64,000 nt of DNA from Acheta domesticus (Eukaryota > Arthropoda > Insecta > Orthoptera > Gryllidae). Within the stretch, counting starts at the first letter, position 1; every line of letters starts with the position of its first letter. The stretch lies in assembly GCA_031308135.1 (NCBI GenBank), contig JAHLJT010009355.1:5765217-5829216 (forward strand). The letters run 5' to 3'. Below, one piece after another: positions 11,600 to 23,934 of this stretch. The notes beneath the pieces are model-generated. The model was not told the origin of the DNA and searched no databases. It saw only the letters and a program-made list of their open reading frames with translations. Position numbers and translations under genes: made by a program.

Positions 11600-12122
11600 G
11601 TCGTCTGGCCAGAAGGTCCTAGGGTTTGAGTCCCGAACGTGGCAGCATTTTCAACACTCGCCACGTAGCAAGATGGAGTTCTGTCGCTGTCTCTAGGACA
11701 CCTCTAGGGGCCGATTGCTCAGATCGATTATTTTTTCCGTGGTTTCTCCTACCAATCCCAGGCGAATGCCGGAGCGGTACACTACCAAACGGGCCACTGG
11801 ACCGCGCGCGATCTTTCCTTCCCATTCCTTGTCCTATCCTACTCCTTCCTTACACACACACACGTGTGCTACACTACCACACATAACGGGAGAGCGCTGG
11901 GGAACATACAGCTTGTCCCGGCTGAGACCGTTCTCTGATGGTGGGAGATACCTAGTTGAGGAAAAACGCCGCTAGCTGGCGATAGATAGGGGTGGGATAT
12001 TCGCCCCATCCAGCGGGGCAAGATCCTTGCCACCTCCCGAGCAAAAAATATGCACTACCCTTACGGGACTAACGAACTTAACAGTTGACGCACCCAGAAT
12101 CACTACTAATCAATCACAATTA
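11600..12122 (+). mobile_element. tRNA-related SINE family, copy C
   Basis: Plus-strand copy. The box-B-like GGGTTTGAGTCCCG lies near 11622, preceded by the same CTGG..AGAAGGT segment as copy A'. The core CGGAGCGGTACACTACCAAA is near 11771 and the block TTCCTTGTCCTATCC near 11827. The tail at 12060-12120 contains TTAACAGTTGACGCACCCAG and ends ACTAATCAATCAC. It is close to full length at the 3' end. Confidence 0.78.
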
Positions 12123-12969
12123 TTGTCGAAATGGATTACCATAATTGAAATCTATTTCTTTTATGATCTTTATTTTTCAGGACAATGAGCAGTCGAGAGA
12201 CGTATTATACGATTTTGAACTGCATAAATAAAATATTGTTCAAATTCGCCAAAAATGAGTTTTTAGTCCTTAGTGTAAAGTGTACATTTTTACATTCATT
12301 TGGTTTGTGTTTTGGCACTAGTTCAGATTTCAAAAAAATGTAGGGATGAAACATTACATTTAGTCTTCGATACTAGGAAGGTCGTTTATGCGCCAGCTTT
12401 CATGTAAGAAAAATTCTATGTGTTTTCTAAGAACATTGCATTACAAAATTGCCTTCATTTTTCATTGTGAATTAGTGAGAATATTTTCGAATCTTTTGTT
12501 GAGGATTTGTACTAGTTTGCGTTTTGTTGCTTTTTCCTTCGAGGAGGATTCTCGGGTCTGCGGTTCTCGATTCTCGAAATCGGGTCTCTTAATTGCTACA
12601 AACTATATTTATGAAACGGGCATGCTCATTACATGGACGCATATTCGCATATTTTATTAGTATCTCATACTTACCTACACATGAATATAAATGGTCATTC
12701 ATTTATTTGTGGTCTATAGAAGAATAGAAATTCATATTGCAGTTTTTAATTGTTTTGAATTACATCAGTTCAAGTTATTTAAATGATGGTATATATTACA
12801 CCAAAAACACACATCTTCTATCCCATAGGAAACGGGACTGATTTATTTCCTTGTAATCCCTGTTGCCATCTCGGAATGGATAAATGTGTTAATTGGTATG
12901 TTCAATTCCTTCGGTAATAAACTCGAAGCGATGGCCTAACTGGTTTTCTTGTAGAATCTGTCAAAAAAG
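12123..12969. other. AT-rich intergenic DNA
   Basis: No coding, RNA or repeat feature is recognised between the SINE copy and the mariner relic. The open frame at 12388-12660 shows no domain signature. Confidence 0.5.
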
Positions 12970-13655
12970 AAAGGGAGGAACAACGTGTGAACATTAAGAT
13001 TGTTTTAAATTGGGTAAAATTGTCCCAGAAACATTTCAAGCGATGCAAAATGTATATGGTAGAGAAGATATAAGTCGTAAGACCATTATAAGGTGGTGTT
13101 AAATGATTCGTCATGGTGAAAGAACTTTGAAGACATCCACATGGCCCAATCGAGTCGAAGTAAATATTCAGAAAGTAGCTGAAATTCTTCGAAATTATCG
13201 CTGTGCCTTTACCGGGCTTACTGAGGAGTTCACTGCAGTTCCTGAAATTCCTGTGTATCTTGCCCTAACAGAAAAATGTGCAAAAAATGTATTGTCAGTT
13301 TGTGCCGCTTTGCAATGCTTATGTGACTTAGTGCTGCACACATTGACGATCTAAAACATTGCAGAATGGAACTACGAAGATATAAACAGATCGCCTGATA
13401 TCAATTCCAACTTGTCTTGCAGTATAGAAGGGGACAGAATATGATGCTTTCCAGATGAGCCGCTAACAAAATGCCGGAGCTAGGAGTAGAAAGGGGCAGA
13501 ATCTCTGAAGAGGCGAAATGTGCTCATGCAGGTGATCCGTGTCTAGATCCTGCTCGTCGCTTTCCTTTGATGTGGAAAAAATCATACATAAAGGTTTCTT
13601 GCCAGAACGCCAAACGATGACAACCGAACACTATCGTATCTTTTTTCAGTCTTCT
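12970..13655 (+). pseudogene. Decayed mariner transposase
   Basis: Fragments of a Tc1/mariner-family transposase occur in order but in different frames. Near 13033-13098 the translation FQAMQNVYGREDISRKTIIR matches the second helix-turn-helix of mariner transposases. Near 13566-13650 the translation FDVEKIIHKGFLPERQTMTT matches the conserved block in the catalytic domain (mariner consensus FD.KGIVH.EFLP.GQT). The DETW-type motif between them is lost, and frameshifts and stops are frequent. Terminal inverted repeats were not located. It is a dead copy. Confidence 0.75.
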
Positions 13656-14495
13656 AAATTCGGTTGTATTATCTTACATCTCGCAGAATATTTCACATCT
13701 TAAAAGAAGAATTTATCCTTCAGTAACGTATAAGGGTTGTAGGCGGTGGTGAATACCAGTTTTATTACACAAATATGTTTGCGATTCAAATGCATTAATA
13801 AACCCTGTACTCAAGAAATCTTTATTTTACATTTGCTTGTAATGTTGATTTGAAGATATCCTCCTAAAACGCAGGAGTTCTGTAGAATAGAGAAGTTTGA
13901 AAGCTGCGGGGAAAGGGGTTAGCAAGGTGCGTAATGACGGGAATGTAGCACAAAGTGACGCGCGGAAACGACAAAGCAAAACAAATGACGGAAAGTTTTC
14001 ATCACCTTTTATGAAGTTCGGAAGTAAGAAAGCCAGTGTCATTGAAAGTGAACTAGTGTAATTGTTGAAAATGAATAGAAACATAAATTAAATTCATGTT
14101 GAATATTACTCTCACCTAAGTCTACGCAGAACAGTTGTTAAATTACTTTAAACTCGCGTGTTTGTCACTTTCGATTAATTCACTCGCGTATGCTCGTGTC
14201 ATCAAAACGTAGCGTTACACGTATGTTTTAAATTTGTTGGTTTATACATTTTCAAGAAAACCGTGGCTGTCCTACAAAAATGTCAATCTTGTTTGACCTC
14301 AATGCCAGAATAAGGTGTACATTTTTCTTCTGATCTGCACCTGCGGCTAGTAGTAAGCGTTCTATGGGAATTAGAGATTCTACGCCGAGCCAATCGACAC
14401 GCAAGTGGCCCCCAGTCCAAGCGGTGTACTCTCTAGAAGGTCGTGAACTTCTGGAAAGTACGATTGAAGAAACGCAGCATTGAAGGAAGGGGAAA
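13656..14495. other. AT-rich intergenic DNA
   Basis: No gene is recognised. An 85-codon minus-strand frame (13827-14084) has a Phe/Leu/Ser-rich composition with no domain signature. Confidence 0.5.
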
Positions 14496-14504
14496 CTAGT
14501 GCAA

Positions 14505-14770
14505 GCGAATCTAGCACAAGCGAACGTTGAACTGCAACTCCGTAGCAAAAGTAGCTTCGAAACAGTTGGCCCTGACCCGACCAGTGGCGGAAATGAAAGC
14601 CGTCGGAAGAGCGTCCAAGAGACACTTACGCGCTCGCGAGGCTTCGAGCGGAACGATGGAAAAAACGCACATCAAGAGCCGAAAACTAGCGCAAGCGAAC
14701 GATGAACCGCGCCATTGGAGCAAAAGTAACCTCGAAAACGGCTGCGGAAAATGAAAGCTGTCGGCCGCCT
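14505..14770 (+). repeat. Diverged local direct duplication in a CpG-rich island
   Basis: Two related segments, about 14510-14606 and 14687-14765, share the ordered strings CTAGC(A/G)CAAGCGAACG, AGCAAAAGTA and GGAAAATGAAAG/GGAAATGAAAG, then GTCGG. The pair lies in a CpG-rich patch (14490-14860). Overlapping frames on both strands are not convincing proteins. Confidence 0.6.
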
Positions 14771-14864
14771 CCAGCGTAGTGCGCGCTTTGCAGTGCTGCG
14801 TCACAGGGAAGGAAGCGGCGGACCGCTCGTGACGCCTCACAGTGCGATCCAGTGCCCAGGTCCG

Positions 14865-16835
14865 GGCCAAAATTTTAACTTCGAAGTAGTCGCGACCCCT
14901 AAGGATTTCCAGGTGTACTGATATCGGCTCATCGTTTTGTTCAAAAAGTTGCAGGTATGAATTTCAATCTGGGTCTCGATGCTTGTCTCTGACCGTGCTG
15001 AACCTTTGTCGTGTTTATAGAGCGATCTGAGGAACTCCCAAAGGAAGTGTTGGGTTACAGAAGTGACTAGATAATCACTAACAACAAATTCCTAAAGTAG
15101 TATTTGCGACTAAAATGAAGTACCCTGAAAAGTATTTTGAAAAGTAATACGAAATGATGCTTGAATGCAATCTAAAATAATTGCTGTAACTCACTTGAAT
15201 TTTGAATGCATTTTACCATTATTATTCCAACTGTTAACTTGTTAATGCATATCTGTAAATAATTCAATGAAATCGTGAACAATAATTATTGTGACAGTAA
15301 AAAACAAACTCATTTAAAATATCTATATCAATACAGAAAGGGAGAAGTTCTAGTTTTGTACGCCCGAAATCTCTAAAAATGCTGAACCAGTACCAATAAA
15401 ATTTATGTTTGCGTCGTTCGAAAGTCTGGAGTAGTTAACGCTAAAAAGCTATGAACATTAATACATTATAAAAGTAATTACTTTTCTGAGCATTTTACAA
15501 CTACTTTTGCATCAGAGACATACGAGTTCATCAATGACAGAACTGGTTGAGAAATGTGATTATTTCTCATACGTATTATGTGAGTTCAAATCTGCTTCAC
15601 CTCTTTGAAAAAACTTCCATACAGTACATTTATTATGCCACTCAAGAGCATAATTTCCCGAATGTTTGGTCTTTGAAAGTGACAAGACAATATCATGTAT
15701 GTACGAGATGATTCTGGAAAGTCAACGCATTTAAAAGACATTAGAATCATAGATGAGAAGCATCGCTTCAACTATTACTGAATGGGATGGATTGAGGTTC
15801 AAATGTGATGGAAGTGAAGCAGCATGGAAAATGGGCAAATCAAATAGGTCTGTATTACAGCATGGTGTGAAATAAATAGCTGATACATTAGCTTTTGGTT
15901 AAAAACAAACGAAACTTGTATTTGATCCTTAAGCTGAGATTGAGAACAATTTTCTAGAATCCTTTAAGAGATCAAGGAATTAGGTTGTATCTTATCACTT
16001 TTATCGTTACCTTCTTGTCTTCACAACTTCGATAGTAACATGTAGTATGTGGCCAACTCCACCAAATGTTTATAAGTACTGCGAATGAAAACGAACAATA
16101 ACTGGCACTACATTAGCTGTCAAAAATACATTTTAAGGATAAGTTTGAATATTGAAATTGCCGCGAACCTCGAATTTGAAATGGTGACTTGTCCTTCCAC
16201 CGCAATTAGAGGAGTATTCCTAGAGGTTCGAACGACACGGATAACTAATAAAATATTTATCAGTAATTTTATATGTTAATGGTTTAAATGGTCAATTATT
16301 GTAAGATGTGTTGGGGATAGTCACCATTATTAAACTTTTCTATTTAATCCCGGAAGCCAGATTAATACTCCGATTCCACGCATCGTCAAGTGAGAATAGT
16401 ATTTACTACTTTGAATTAAACGTTTGTGCCGATATAGACGATCCACCCAAACCAGCTACAAATATTTCGACAGAAGATTCCTTCTGTCACGTGAAAGTTC
16501 ATTTGCTTGTTATGATTTTGGTAGATTTGACTTTGTATTTATGCTTACCAGTCGAAGACAAAATCTGTTTCGTTATATTCTGAGTACATAAACTTCAAGA
16601 GAGATTTTGGTCTGGTATGTTGACCTGTTTTCTGAAATGGAGCCTTTTGGTAACTCACGTTTTGTGCTTGACGTCAGCGATGTCGGTCGGGTCTCATCGT
16701 TCTAATGCTGATACAGGCATTGTGAAACCATATTTCCACGAACTCCCCGGGGCATCTGGCATTTAACGTAACGGCTCTGTCCCAAAGCCACGGCTAATGA
16801 CGAAGTCTTTTGTAGCGGGCGTCGCAAAAACGTGG
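14865..16835. other. AT-rich intergenic DNA
   Basis: Nearly 2 kb of AT-rich sequence without recognised genes, RNAs or repeats. Short frames of 60-91 codons (15586-15771, 16085-16279, 16308-16583) have no domain signature. Confidence 0.5.
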
Positions 16836-17150
16836 CGGTCTTGTCGCTGGTTGCTTTTCGGATGCGGCCGGGGGCCGACGGCGCCCCGTCCCAGCCCCCG
16901 CGCCCGCGCCCGCGTGCGTGCGTGCGTCCTCGCGGAGGGCGATGTCCCTTTTGTTGTGACCCGATGATCTCGATTTTACCCGCGACGACATTTCTCTTTC
17001 CGCGGTGAAACCGCGAACGCGTAGCCTCCTTCCGCGGCGGCGGCGGAGTGTCAGGTGCAAGGGCGCGGGCGGGGGGGGGGGAGGAAGGAAAGAACGTGTT
17101 ACGGGTGTCCGCGCAAGAGGCCGACGCGATTTCGTCTGCTTTCTTCCGAG
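16836..17150. promoter_or_regulatory. CpG-rich island
   Basis: A CpG-dense patch with GTGCGTGCGTGC-type repeats (about 16912-16926) and a G-run at 17069-17080. The long minus-strand frames across it (16702-17354) are Arg/Pro-rich chance translations. The flanks are strongly AT-rich. Confidence 0.4.
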
Positions 17151-17932
17151 GGAGCTCTCGTCGGACAAAAACAAAGGAGCAAAACAAAATGCTTGACCTA
17201 CACACTGGAATCTGCTAGGAGAGGAAGTCGTCATGAGTGTTGCTGATGGTTTCTTCATATTAAGATTACACTCTTTTTTTGTTTTGTTGTTGCTTTTTGG
17301 AAATGCCCATACGAAGTGTTGTAGAATACACAACGTGTAACTCATGCTATCCACTACTACATGACGTGCTGGTTGCTTCGCTTTGCTTGAAGTTAAATGT
17401 AGAAACTTCTGATGATGTGTTGCGGAATAGAGGAATCATCAAGGCGTTCATCTCGCAGCTTCCAATAAAATGTGTTCATTTTCTTTTACAAGTATATTGT
17501 TCATTGAAGAGGTTTAAGAGCAGATGATGTAGAAAATTGTTTTGAATACTTGCTCAGATTCTTTCCGTTTATATGGATTCAGAATTTAACACCAAATTCG
17601 ATGGGTTAATTTATGACAAAACTGTAACGGAAGTTCGGTGTTTTTCATTTACTCCTTCTATTGGTTTCTTTTGTTAATTCTCGTGGTTCAACATTGAAGA
17701 AGGGAACAAGAAGTATTTTTAGAGACTTAACTAGTGATGGATTCATTTGAAACTGTAATTAATGTTTACAAGTGATAAATAACTTTTTTAAACATTTACA
17801 TCTCCATAACATCGGAAATCTCATCGATGAAATTTCTAAGCCTTCAGATACAGATTGTTTAATTCTAAACGTTTTTCTGCGAATACTCTTGTCACAATAT
17901 GAGAGAATTAAACGAAATAATTAGGTGGATGA
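17151..17932. other. AT-rich intergenic DNA up to the second gap
   Basis: No gene is recognised. The sequence ends at a 1,000-N gap. Confidence 0.5.
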
Positions 17933-18932
17933 NNNNNNNNNNNNNNNNNNNNNNNNNNNNNNNNNNNNNNNNNNNNNNNNNNNNNNNNNNNNNNNNNNNN
18001 NNNNNNNNNNNNNNNNNNNNNNNNNNNNNNNNNNNNNNNNNNNNNNNNNNNNNNNNNNNNNNNNNNNNNNNNNNNNNNNNNNNNNNNNNNNNNNNNNNNN
18101 NNNNNNNNNNNNNNNNNNNNNNNNNNNNNNNNNNNNNNNNNNNNNNNNNNNNNNNNNNNNNNNNNNNNNNNNNNNNNNNNNNNNNNNNNNNNNNNNNNNN
18201 NNNNNNNNNNNNNNNNNNNNNNNNNNNNNNNNNNNNNNNNNNNNNNNNNNNNNNNNNNNNNNNNNNNNNNNNNNNNNNNNNNNNNNNNNNNNNNNNNNNN
18301 NNNNNNNNNNNNNNNNNNNNNNNNNNNNNNNNNNNNNNNNNNNNNNNNNNNNNNNNNNNNNNNNNNNNNNNNNNNNNNNNNNNNNNNNNNNNNNNNNNNN
18401 NNNNNNNNNNNNNNNNNNNNNNNNNNNNNNNNNNNNNNNNNNNNNNNNNNNNNNNNNNNNNNNNNNNNNNNNNNNNNNNNNNNNNNNNNNNNNNNNNNNN
18501 NNNNNNNNNNNNNNNNNNNNNNNNNNNNNNNNNNNNNNNNNNNNNNNNNNNNNNNNNNNNNNNNNNNNNNNNNNNNNNNNNNNNNNNNNNNNNNNNNNNN
18601 NNNNNNNNNNNNNNNNNNNNNNNNNNNNNNNNNNNNNNNNNNNNNNNNNNNNNNNNNNNNNNNNNNNNNNNNNNNNNNNNNNNNNNNNNNNNNNNNNNNN
18701 NNNNNNNNNNNNNNNNNNNNNNNNNNNNNNNNNNNNNNNNNNNNNNNNNNNNNNNNNNNNNNNNNNNNNNNNNNNNNNNNNNNNNNNNNNNNNNNNNNNN
18801 NNNNNNNNNNNNNNNNNNNNNNNNNNNNNNNNNNNNNNNNNNNNNNNNNNNNNNNNNNNNNNNNNNNNNNNNNNNNNNNNNNNNNNNNNNNNNNNNNNNN
18901 NNNNNNNNNNNNNNNNNNNNNNNNNNNNNNNN
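17933..18932. other. Scaffold gap of 1,000 N
   Basis: Another run of exactly 1,000 unknown bases. Unlike the first gap, its flanks are not inverted copies of one another. Confidence 1.
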
Positions 18933-19555
18933 GCACAACTTACATGCTCGCGCGATCCCCTTGCCACTAGCCACACCTCGAATTCCCCCAGTTGGCCCCG
19001 CGGCTTTCTTCTCTTCTTCATACTTGTTAATACGCACCTCATTCTCGGTTCAGCGCTACAGCGCGCCTCCCTTACTTCACAAGAAGTAAGTTTTATATTT
19101 GCTGTTATATAAGTGTGTAATTCAGCATTCCTTCCTATACCAACTTCGAACTCAAGAAGGGTTATCACTCTTTCAAGAAGGACCACTATTCTTTCACATA
19201 TGCGTTTTAGGCTAATACGGTCTTTTTTGCAGGTTTCGGCATCTCCACTACTGTCAATTCAGTCCACCACCCCTCCCTCTCCTCTCACCAATAAATGTCA
19301 TAGAGTGCTTCTTGATTTACCTGTCACAAACCTCGCAAATCCTCTGAACATCTGCCTTGAGTTTACAAATGTCACCACTGCAGAGACGCCGCCAGTGACG
19401 ATTATAAAAAAACGAATTCGATCGTGCTGTCACTGAATTAATTTTACTGTTACCGCCCATGATATTTCTAGGACACATCTGTTTCAAGCATCTTTTCCAC
19501 CACTCCCGCAATAGCCAGTGAAAAGTTTTCTCTACTATGCCTCACCGACTATCAC
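18933..19555. other. Intergenic DNA after the second gap
   Basis: Moderately AT-rich. A 107-codon plus-strand frame (19113-19436) is Ser/Thr/Pro-rich, with no recognised domain and no support as a gene. Confidence 0.5.
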
Positions 19556-19559
19556 CAAG

Positions 19560-20160
19560 ATGACTCACTGTCGGAGGCAGCATTGCCGTCGCTGACCGCT
19601 GGGTCGGAGGATTGGAATCCCGACAAGCGCTGATTTTCTACAATACGAGCAATACAACAACACCGCAACACAAGGAGCAATGCAACAATTCAATAAAAAC
19701 AATGCGATCAATTCAAGCAACGATTCCTAGCTAGGTCGGATATGCAACAATCACGAAGGAGCATTCTAGCGGCCGACAGTTCCGATCGGTAGTTATCCGT
19801 GACTTAGCCCATCAAAGCAGCGGAAGCCGGAGCAGTACCTTAACAAAAGGGCCACAAATCTTGCGCGATCTTCGTCATCCTCGCTTCCTTCTTTCCGTAC
19901 TTACACCATACTCACACGTGTACGACCACTCGTGCAGGGCGTTCAGTCGGGAGTTTACAAGCCCGTCTCGGCATTAGTGGTGTCGCGCTGGAGAGAGAGA
20001 TACTTGGAGGAAATCTCCGCCAACGTTTAGGTCAGCTCGGGAACTCGTCCTCCAGCAGAGGAAGAACCACTGGCACCTCTCAGAGTATAACAAGCACTAC
20101 AGTTACGGTAGTGATTACCACAGCATTCGCGCATCCGAAAACACCATGTCATCAATCAAC
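19560..20160 (+). mobile_element. tRNA-related SINE family, copy D (diverged, with an internal insertion)
   Basis: An old copy. The box-B-like GGATTGGAATCCCGAC is near 19609, and a core CCGGAGCAGTACCTTAACAA near 19829 aligns with the other copies. The tail ends ATCATCAATCAACC near 20150. Between box B and the core lies about 120 bp of ACAA/CAAT-rich low-complexity sequence (19635-19755) that other copies lack. The pyrimidine block is degraded. Confidence 0.6.
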
Positions 20161-20170
20161 CACTACGTCT

Positions 20171-20400
20171 GGGATGGCTCCGCGAAGCGTGAGCAACCGC
20201 TCGCCGAATCCCGAGTAGTGCGGATGGGTCGCTTGCTATTTTCCGTGTGACGAACATTCGGCGCTCGCCCTACCCGCCGCGTGTCGGTCTGTTGGACACA
20301 TCAAAGGGAGCGAACATTCGCCGAACAGCATCCGCTGTTGGGGATCGGGCGAGCAGTAGCTGGCTGCTGGGCGAATGCCGAATGCGTGGAGCCACCTTTA
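20171..20400 (+). mobile_element. GC-rich foldback MITE, copy 1 (related to 60688-60928)
   Basis: This copy is closely similar to the element at 60688-60928 in the same orientation, sharing GAGCAACCGCTCGCCGAATC and later GAGCGAACATTCGCCGAACA. About 16 bp of the left terminus is deleted. The right terminus (GAATGCGTGGAGCCACCTTT) is retained. It is CpG-rich and non-coding and merges into the CpG island that follows. Confidence 0.75.
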
Positions 20401-20414
20401 GAGAAGAGTGCAGC

Positions 20415-20645
20415 CATCCTTGAAAGCCTCTCCCGTTGGCGTGGGGCGCGGGGCCGGGGGCCTGGGCCCGGGGGCCGGGGGGCAGGGTGCTTGGCCGCGC
20501 GGCGGCTGCGTTCGTTTTCCACAGGGGCCGCGCTGCGAGGCGCGAGCGCGGGTCCGGGTGCGGGCCTTCTTTCTCTCCTGGCGGAGGTCAGTGCCCGCCG
20601 CTGACGGCGCACTGGCGGGCGCTGCGCACTGCGACGCGCGTTGCA
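20415..20645. promoter_or_regulatory. CpG-rich island
   Basis: Very GC-rich, with GGGGCCGGGGGCCTGGGCC-type runs, directly next to the MITE. Four overlapping open frames on both strands are composition artefacts. Confidence 0.4.
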
Positions 20646-23300
20646 ACGGATTTTACTTTTCAAAATATTGAAATTGATCGTCTTCCTCAATGATATTTAG
20701 CTCTGAACATTGTTCAGTTCTTCAACGTGACTGAACATACGGATGGTGCAAAATATATTTTTCTACTCGTCTTAAAAAGGGAGTGGCTATCTTCATGCAT
20801 GTACGGAAAATATTTCGTACATAGCAGAATAATCAAAATGTTTACTAATAAGAGGTTGTATAATCAGCCGAAATATTTCAAAAAGTTGAAGATTGAAAAT
20901 GTAGCTTCAGCAAGTGCAAATTATAACATATAGAGAATAGAAATTTACATTTTAATATTCGTTATTTGTGTTGTCGACAGGACAATATTCCATTTCTATA
21001 ACATTTTCTACTCTCTAGTACGTACTTGTATGTTCTAAAAGCATTTTTTCAAAATTTTTCTTTGCCTCCAACGATGTCTTAACCAAGCTAAGTTAACAAG
21101 CTAAGACGTAAAATGAACAAATTCAGTGTTAAAACATCTCAAATAACAATTACAATTATTTTATGTCCACCAAACAATTAGAAAGGCTTACCTCAGTTTT
21201 GATGCCAAGTCCATATAAACTAGGGCGTTTAACTGTAATAGAAAGCGTATCCCGTCAATACAATTTTCTGAAACAATTTAGTAAACGTTCAAGATTTTCT
21301 TAACTTATCGCAAAAAATAACATAACCATAAAAAGCCAGCGATTTTTATAATGTTTAATGTTCGCAGCAATTTTTTCTCAGAAATATTTGCTTAAAATAA
21401 GTGGGAATCCTGCACTAATATGGGAGCAAACAAACGTGTATGATATTCAATAATCTCGTTAGGTAACGGTGTGACAAAGTCATCTCGTGTGATATTTAAA
21501 ATTTCAAAGAAACTCTTCAAATTCTTTCGTTTCTATTCAACAATACTCGGAATTCTACCTACTGAACTTTCACGAAAATCTTGGGAACTCTAAATCAGTC
21601 GAAAGGTATTTTGCCAACTGATTCCCCAAATCCAGCTCTAACTATTTTCTGCTCCCAATTTAAGTTCAACAGAAATATTTGAAGTATTTCGTTTACGACG
21701 TCGAAGTACCATCTTGACTACTAAGAAGCCTAGGTACCAGGATTAGATGTCTCTGGACACATTTCCGAGAAAATCGCGAAGACAGTTCCTCCCTCGAACG
21801 TGCTAAGTGCAAGCCAAATGGACGTTCTTGATTTACAACGCACTTCAGGGACATAAATGTCAAATAAGGGAGGAAAAGGGTACCCTTCAACTTACAAGAA
21901 AAAAACTATTCCAATTCTGAATTTAACCAGTAACTCCAAGCAAACTCTATTGGTGATTCAGAGGTTCAACTGTCGAAATTATACCGACATTTCCGTCCCA
22001 AGGATGGAGGGACTACAACATTTCGTGTTATCTGCTCCTTCCAATTACTACAACCAAATTCCGTAAGAACGATGCTTAATTGTTTGAGATATTTTTCCAA
22101 ACACATCTGATTTCACTTCTTAATTAATTTATCTATCTTAAATTTCTCAATACGACTGCTACAAATATTCTGATTTTTTCTTAAATAAAATAACTAAACT
22201 ACATTTAGCATTACGAAACAATTCAACAACCAGAAAAATCAAATTGTTACGTATCTCGTGCATATCATTTTGTATTTCGAGATATATGTCGTTATCAGGA
22301 TCAATATAACACTCAAATTCGAAAATCTGTCGAACATGAAGGCTATAAAAATTAAATAAAAATCTCACATAAAAATTTCTTTTGCTCTTCGTAGAGGGAG
22401 CAAAGCATTTGATTGAGAAGACGTTTATGAAAAAGTTTATTGATTTACATATTTCGGATTAACTCACGTTGGTTTTTGCACGTACGAATGTGATTCAACT
22501 GCGTAACTTTTTTCATTGTTGCATGTTAAAGTGAATACAAATGTTTACCACTCTCACGAACCCAAAAAATCTTTTTAGGTTATTTTATAAACGTGGATTT
22601 TGTCATCGCATAAAATTAACTGCAACAAACTATTACAATTTAAGCAGTTAATCAAATATAAATATTTAAAATATTGCTCGTGGAGATTTGAGAAGTAATA
22701 ATAGATGTAATTAGTTACTATTTTTACGACTAATTAACTAAAACACTATTATTATATTATTTTTCAATCTTCCACCACTAGACTTTGAGATATTATTCTT
22801 ACTTAACATATCGAACCAAGTTTCTGAGATAATGCCATATTGTAGACATTTTCATCGCATTTTATTTTAGCAAAACATAAGGTGGCAGTGTGTGTAAAAA
22901 GTAATTTTAACAATGTATTAAAATATCGAGGACACATTTTAAATACGGAATTAGGAATGTAGGTCACGAGATTTGATCGGGGTGAGTAGAAAAAGAGGGC
23001 TAGGGCTGGCCTTCATGCTTTTTACACCAGCCGTGAGGATGGAATAGAAATATTTCGAAACGCCGGCAAACTTATGGTTTATTTATTCTACTAGCTCCGA
23101 CAAAATCCTGTGATGTACATTCCTCATTACATTAAATCATGGTCGTGAATTCTACAATGGTTAATCTTTGAATATGGAGGAAAATGCAAACGAATGAATG
23201 ATTGCTCTGTTAGCAGAGCTGGATAAAGCATACGTTCAAACAACGTAACATTCTGATCACAACTAGAATCATCAATTATCTCCAGCTCTTTTTGCATACA
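20646..23300. other. Long AT-rich intergenic stretch
   Basis: About 2.6 kb with no recognised gene, RNA or dispersed repeat. Frames of 65-69 codons (20727-20933, 21693-21890, 21857-22066, 22159-22368) show no domain signature. Confidence 0.55.
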
Positions 23301-23304
23301 TGAG

Positions 23305-23672
23305 CGAGTGAGGTTCTGGGGTTCGAGTTCCGAGAGTGGCGGGTGATTTCTCCTATCAATACCAGCCGAATGTGGAGGTAGTACCCTAACAAACAGGCCT
23401 ACGGACCGCGCGCGGTCTCTCCTTTCTCTTCCTTGTCCTATCGTCTCCCCTTACTTTTACATCTACACACATACACCACCCTATCACACATATCGGGAGA
23501 CCAGACGCTAGATAAGAGCTTGTCCCGGACGAGGCGGTGGCCCGTTGGGGAGAGATACCTAGAGGAAGTGAAAAGCCATGCAAGCCGATGTGAGTAGACG
23601 CCGCATCTCCACTTTGCATGGGGGAGGATCCTCACCGCCACCTCTCGGGCTACAGCACGCACTACACCTACA
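23305..23672 (+). mobile_element. tRNA-related SINE family, copy E, 5' portion
   Basis: Plus-strand copy with a box-B-like GGGTTCGAGTTCCG near 23319. The core at 23370-23400 contains GTAGTACCCTAACAAACAGG, followed by the TTCCTTGTCCTATC block near 23430. It is interrupted at 23673 by a palindromic MITE and resumes at about 23893. It may lack the tRNA-like 5' end. Confidence 0.72.
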
Positions 23673-23892
23673 GTGCGATTTTTCTAACTCTGCCTCTCAA
23701 GCCCCGATGGAATATCACATGGCATTTCGCGTCTTTCTCAGTCCTGTCGCTAGATGTCGCATGATCGCAAGCACTGCTAGGTACGGTCGCGAACATGCGA
23801 TATCTAGCGGCACGACTGAGAAAGACGCTAAATACCGTGACATATTCCATCGTGAAGGCGGGCCTTGAGAGGCAATGTTAGAAAAATCGCAG
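23673..23892. mobile_element. Palindromic MITE inserted in a SINE, copy 1
   Basis: This roughly 220-bp element is close to a full palindrome. The left end GTGCGATTTTTCTAACTCTG is matched by the reverse complement of the right end (ACTGCGATTTTTCTAACATT). Similarity of the arms continues through TTTCGCGTCTTTCTCAGTC and into the centre. It is non-coding. A second copy is at 43972-44181. The target duplication is short and ambiguous (TA or TAC). Confidence 0.8.
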
Positions 23893-23930
23893 TACAGGGA
23901 ACTAACGAGCATGGCAGTCGCGGCGCACGA
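23893..23930 (+). mobile_element. tRNA-related SINE family, copy E, 3' remainder
   Basis: After the MITE the sequence continues GGGAACTAACGAGCATGGCA then GTCGCGGCGC. This aligns with the SINE tail of copy C (GGGACTAACGAACTTAACAG then TTGACGC). It shows the MITE split a pre-existing SINE. Confidence 0.6.
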
Positions 23931-23934
23931 AAAC

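Noticed and set aside
16702..17354. Minus-strand frames of 167 and 186 codons
   Set aside because: They overlap in different frames over a CpG island, are Arg/Pro-rich, and show no family signature.
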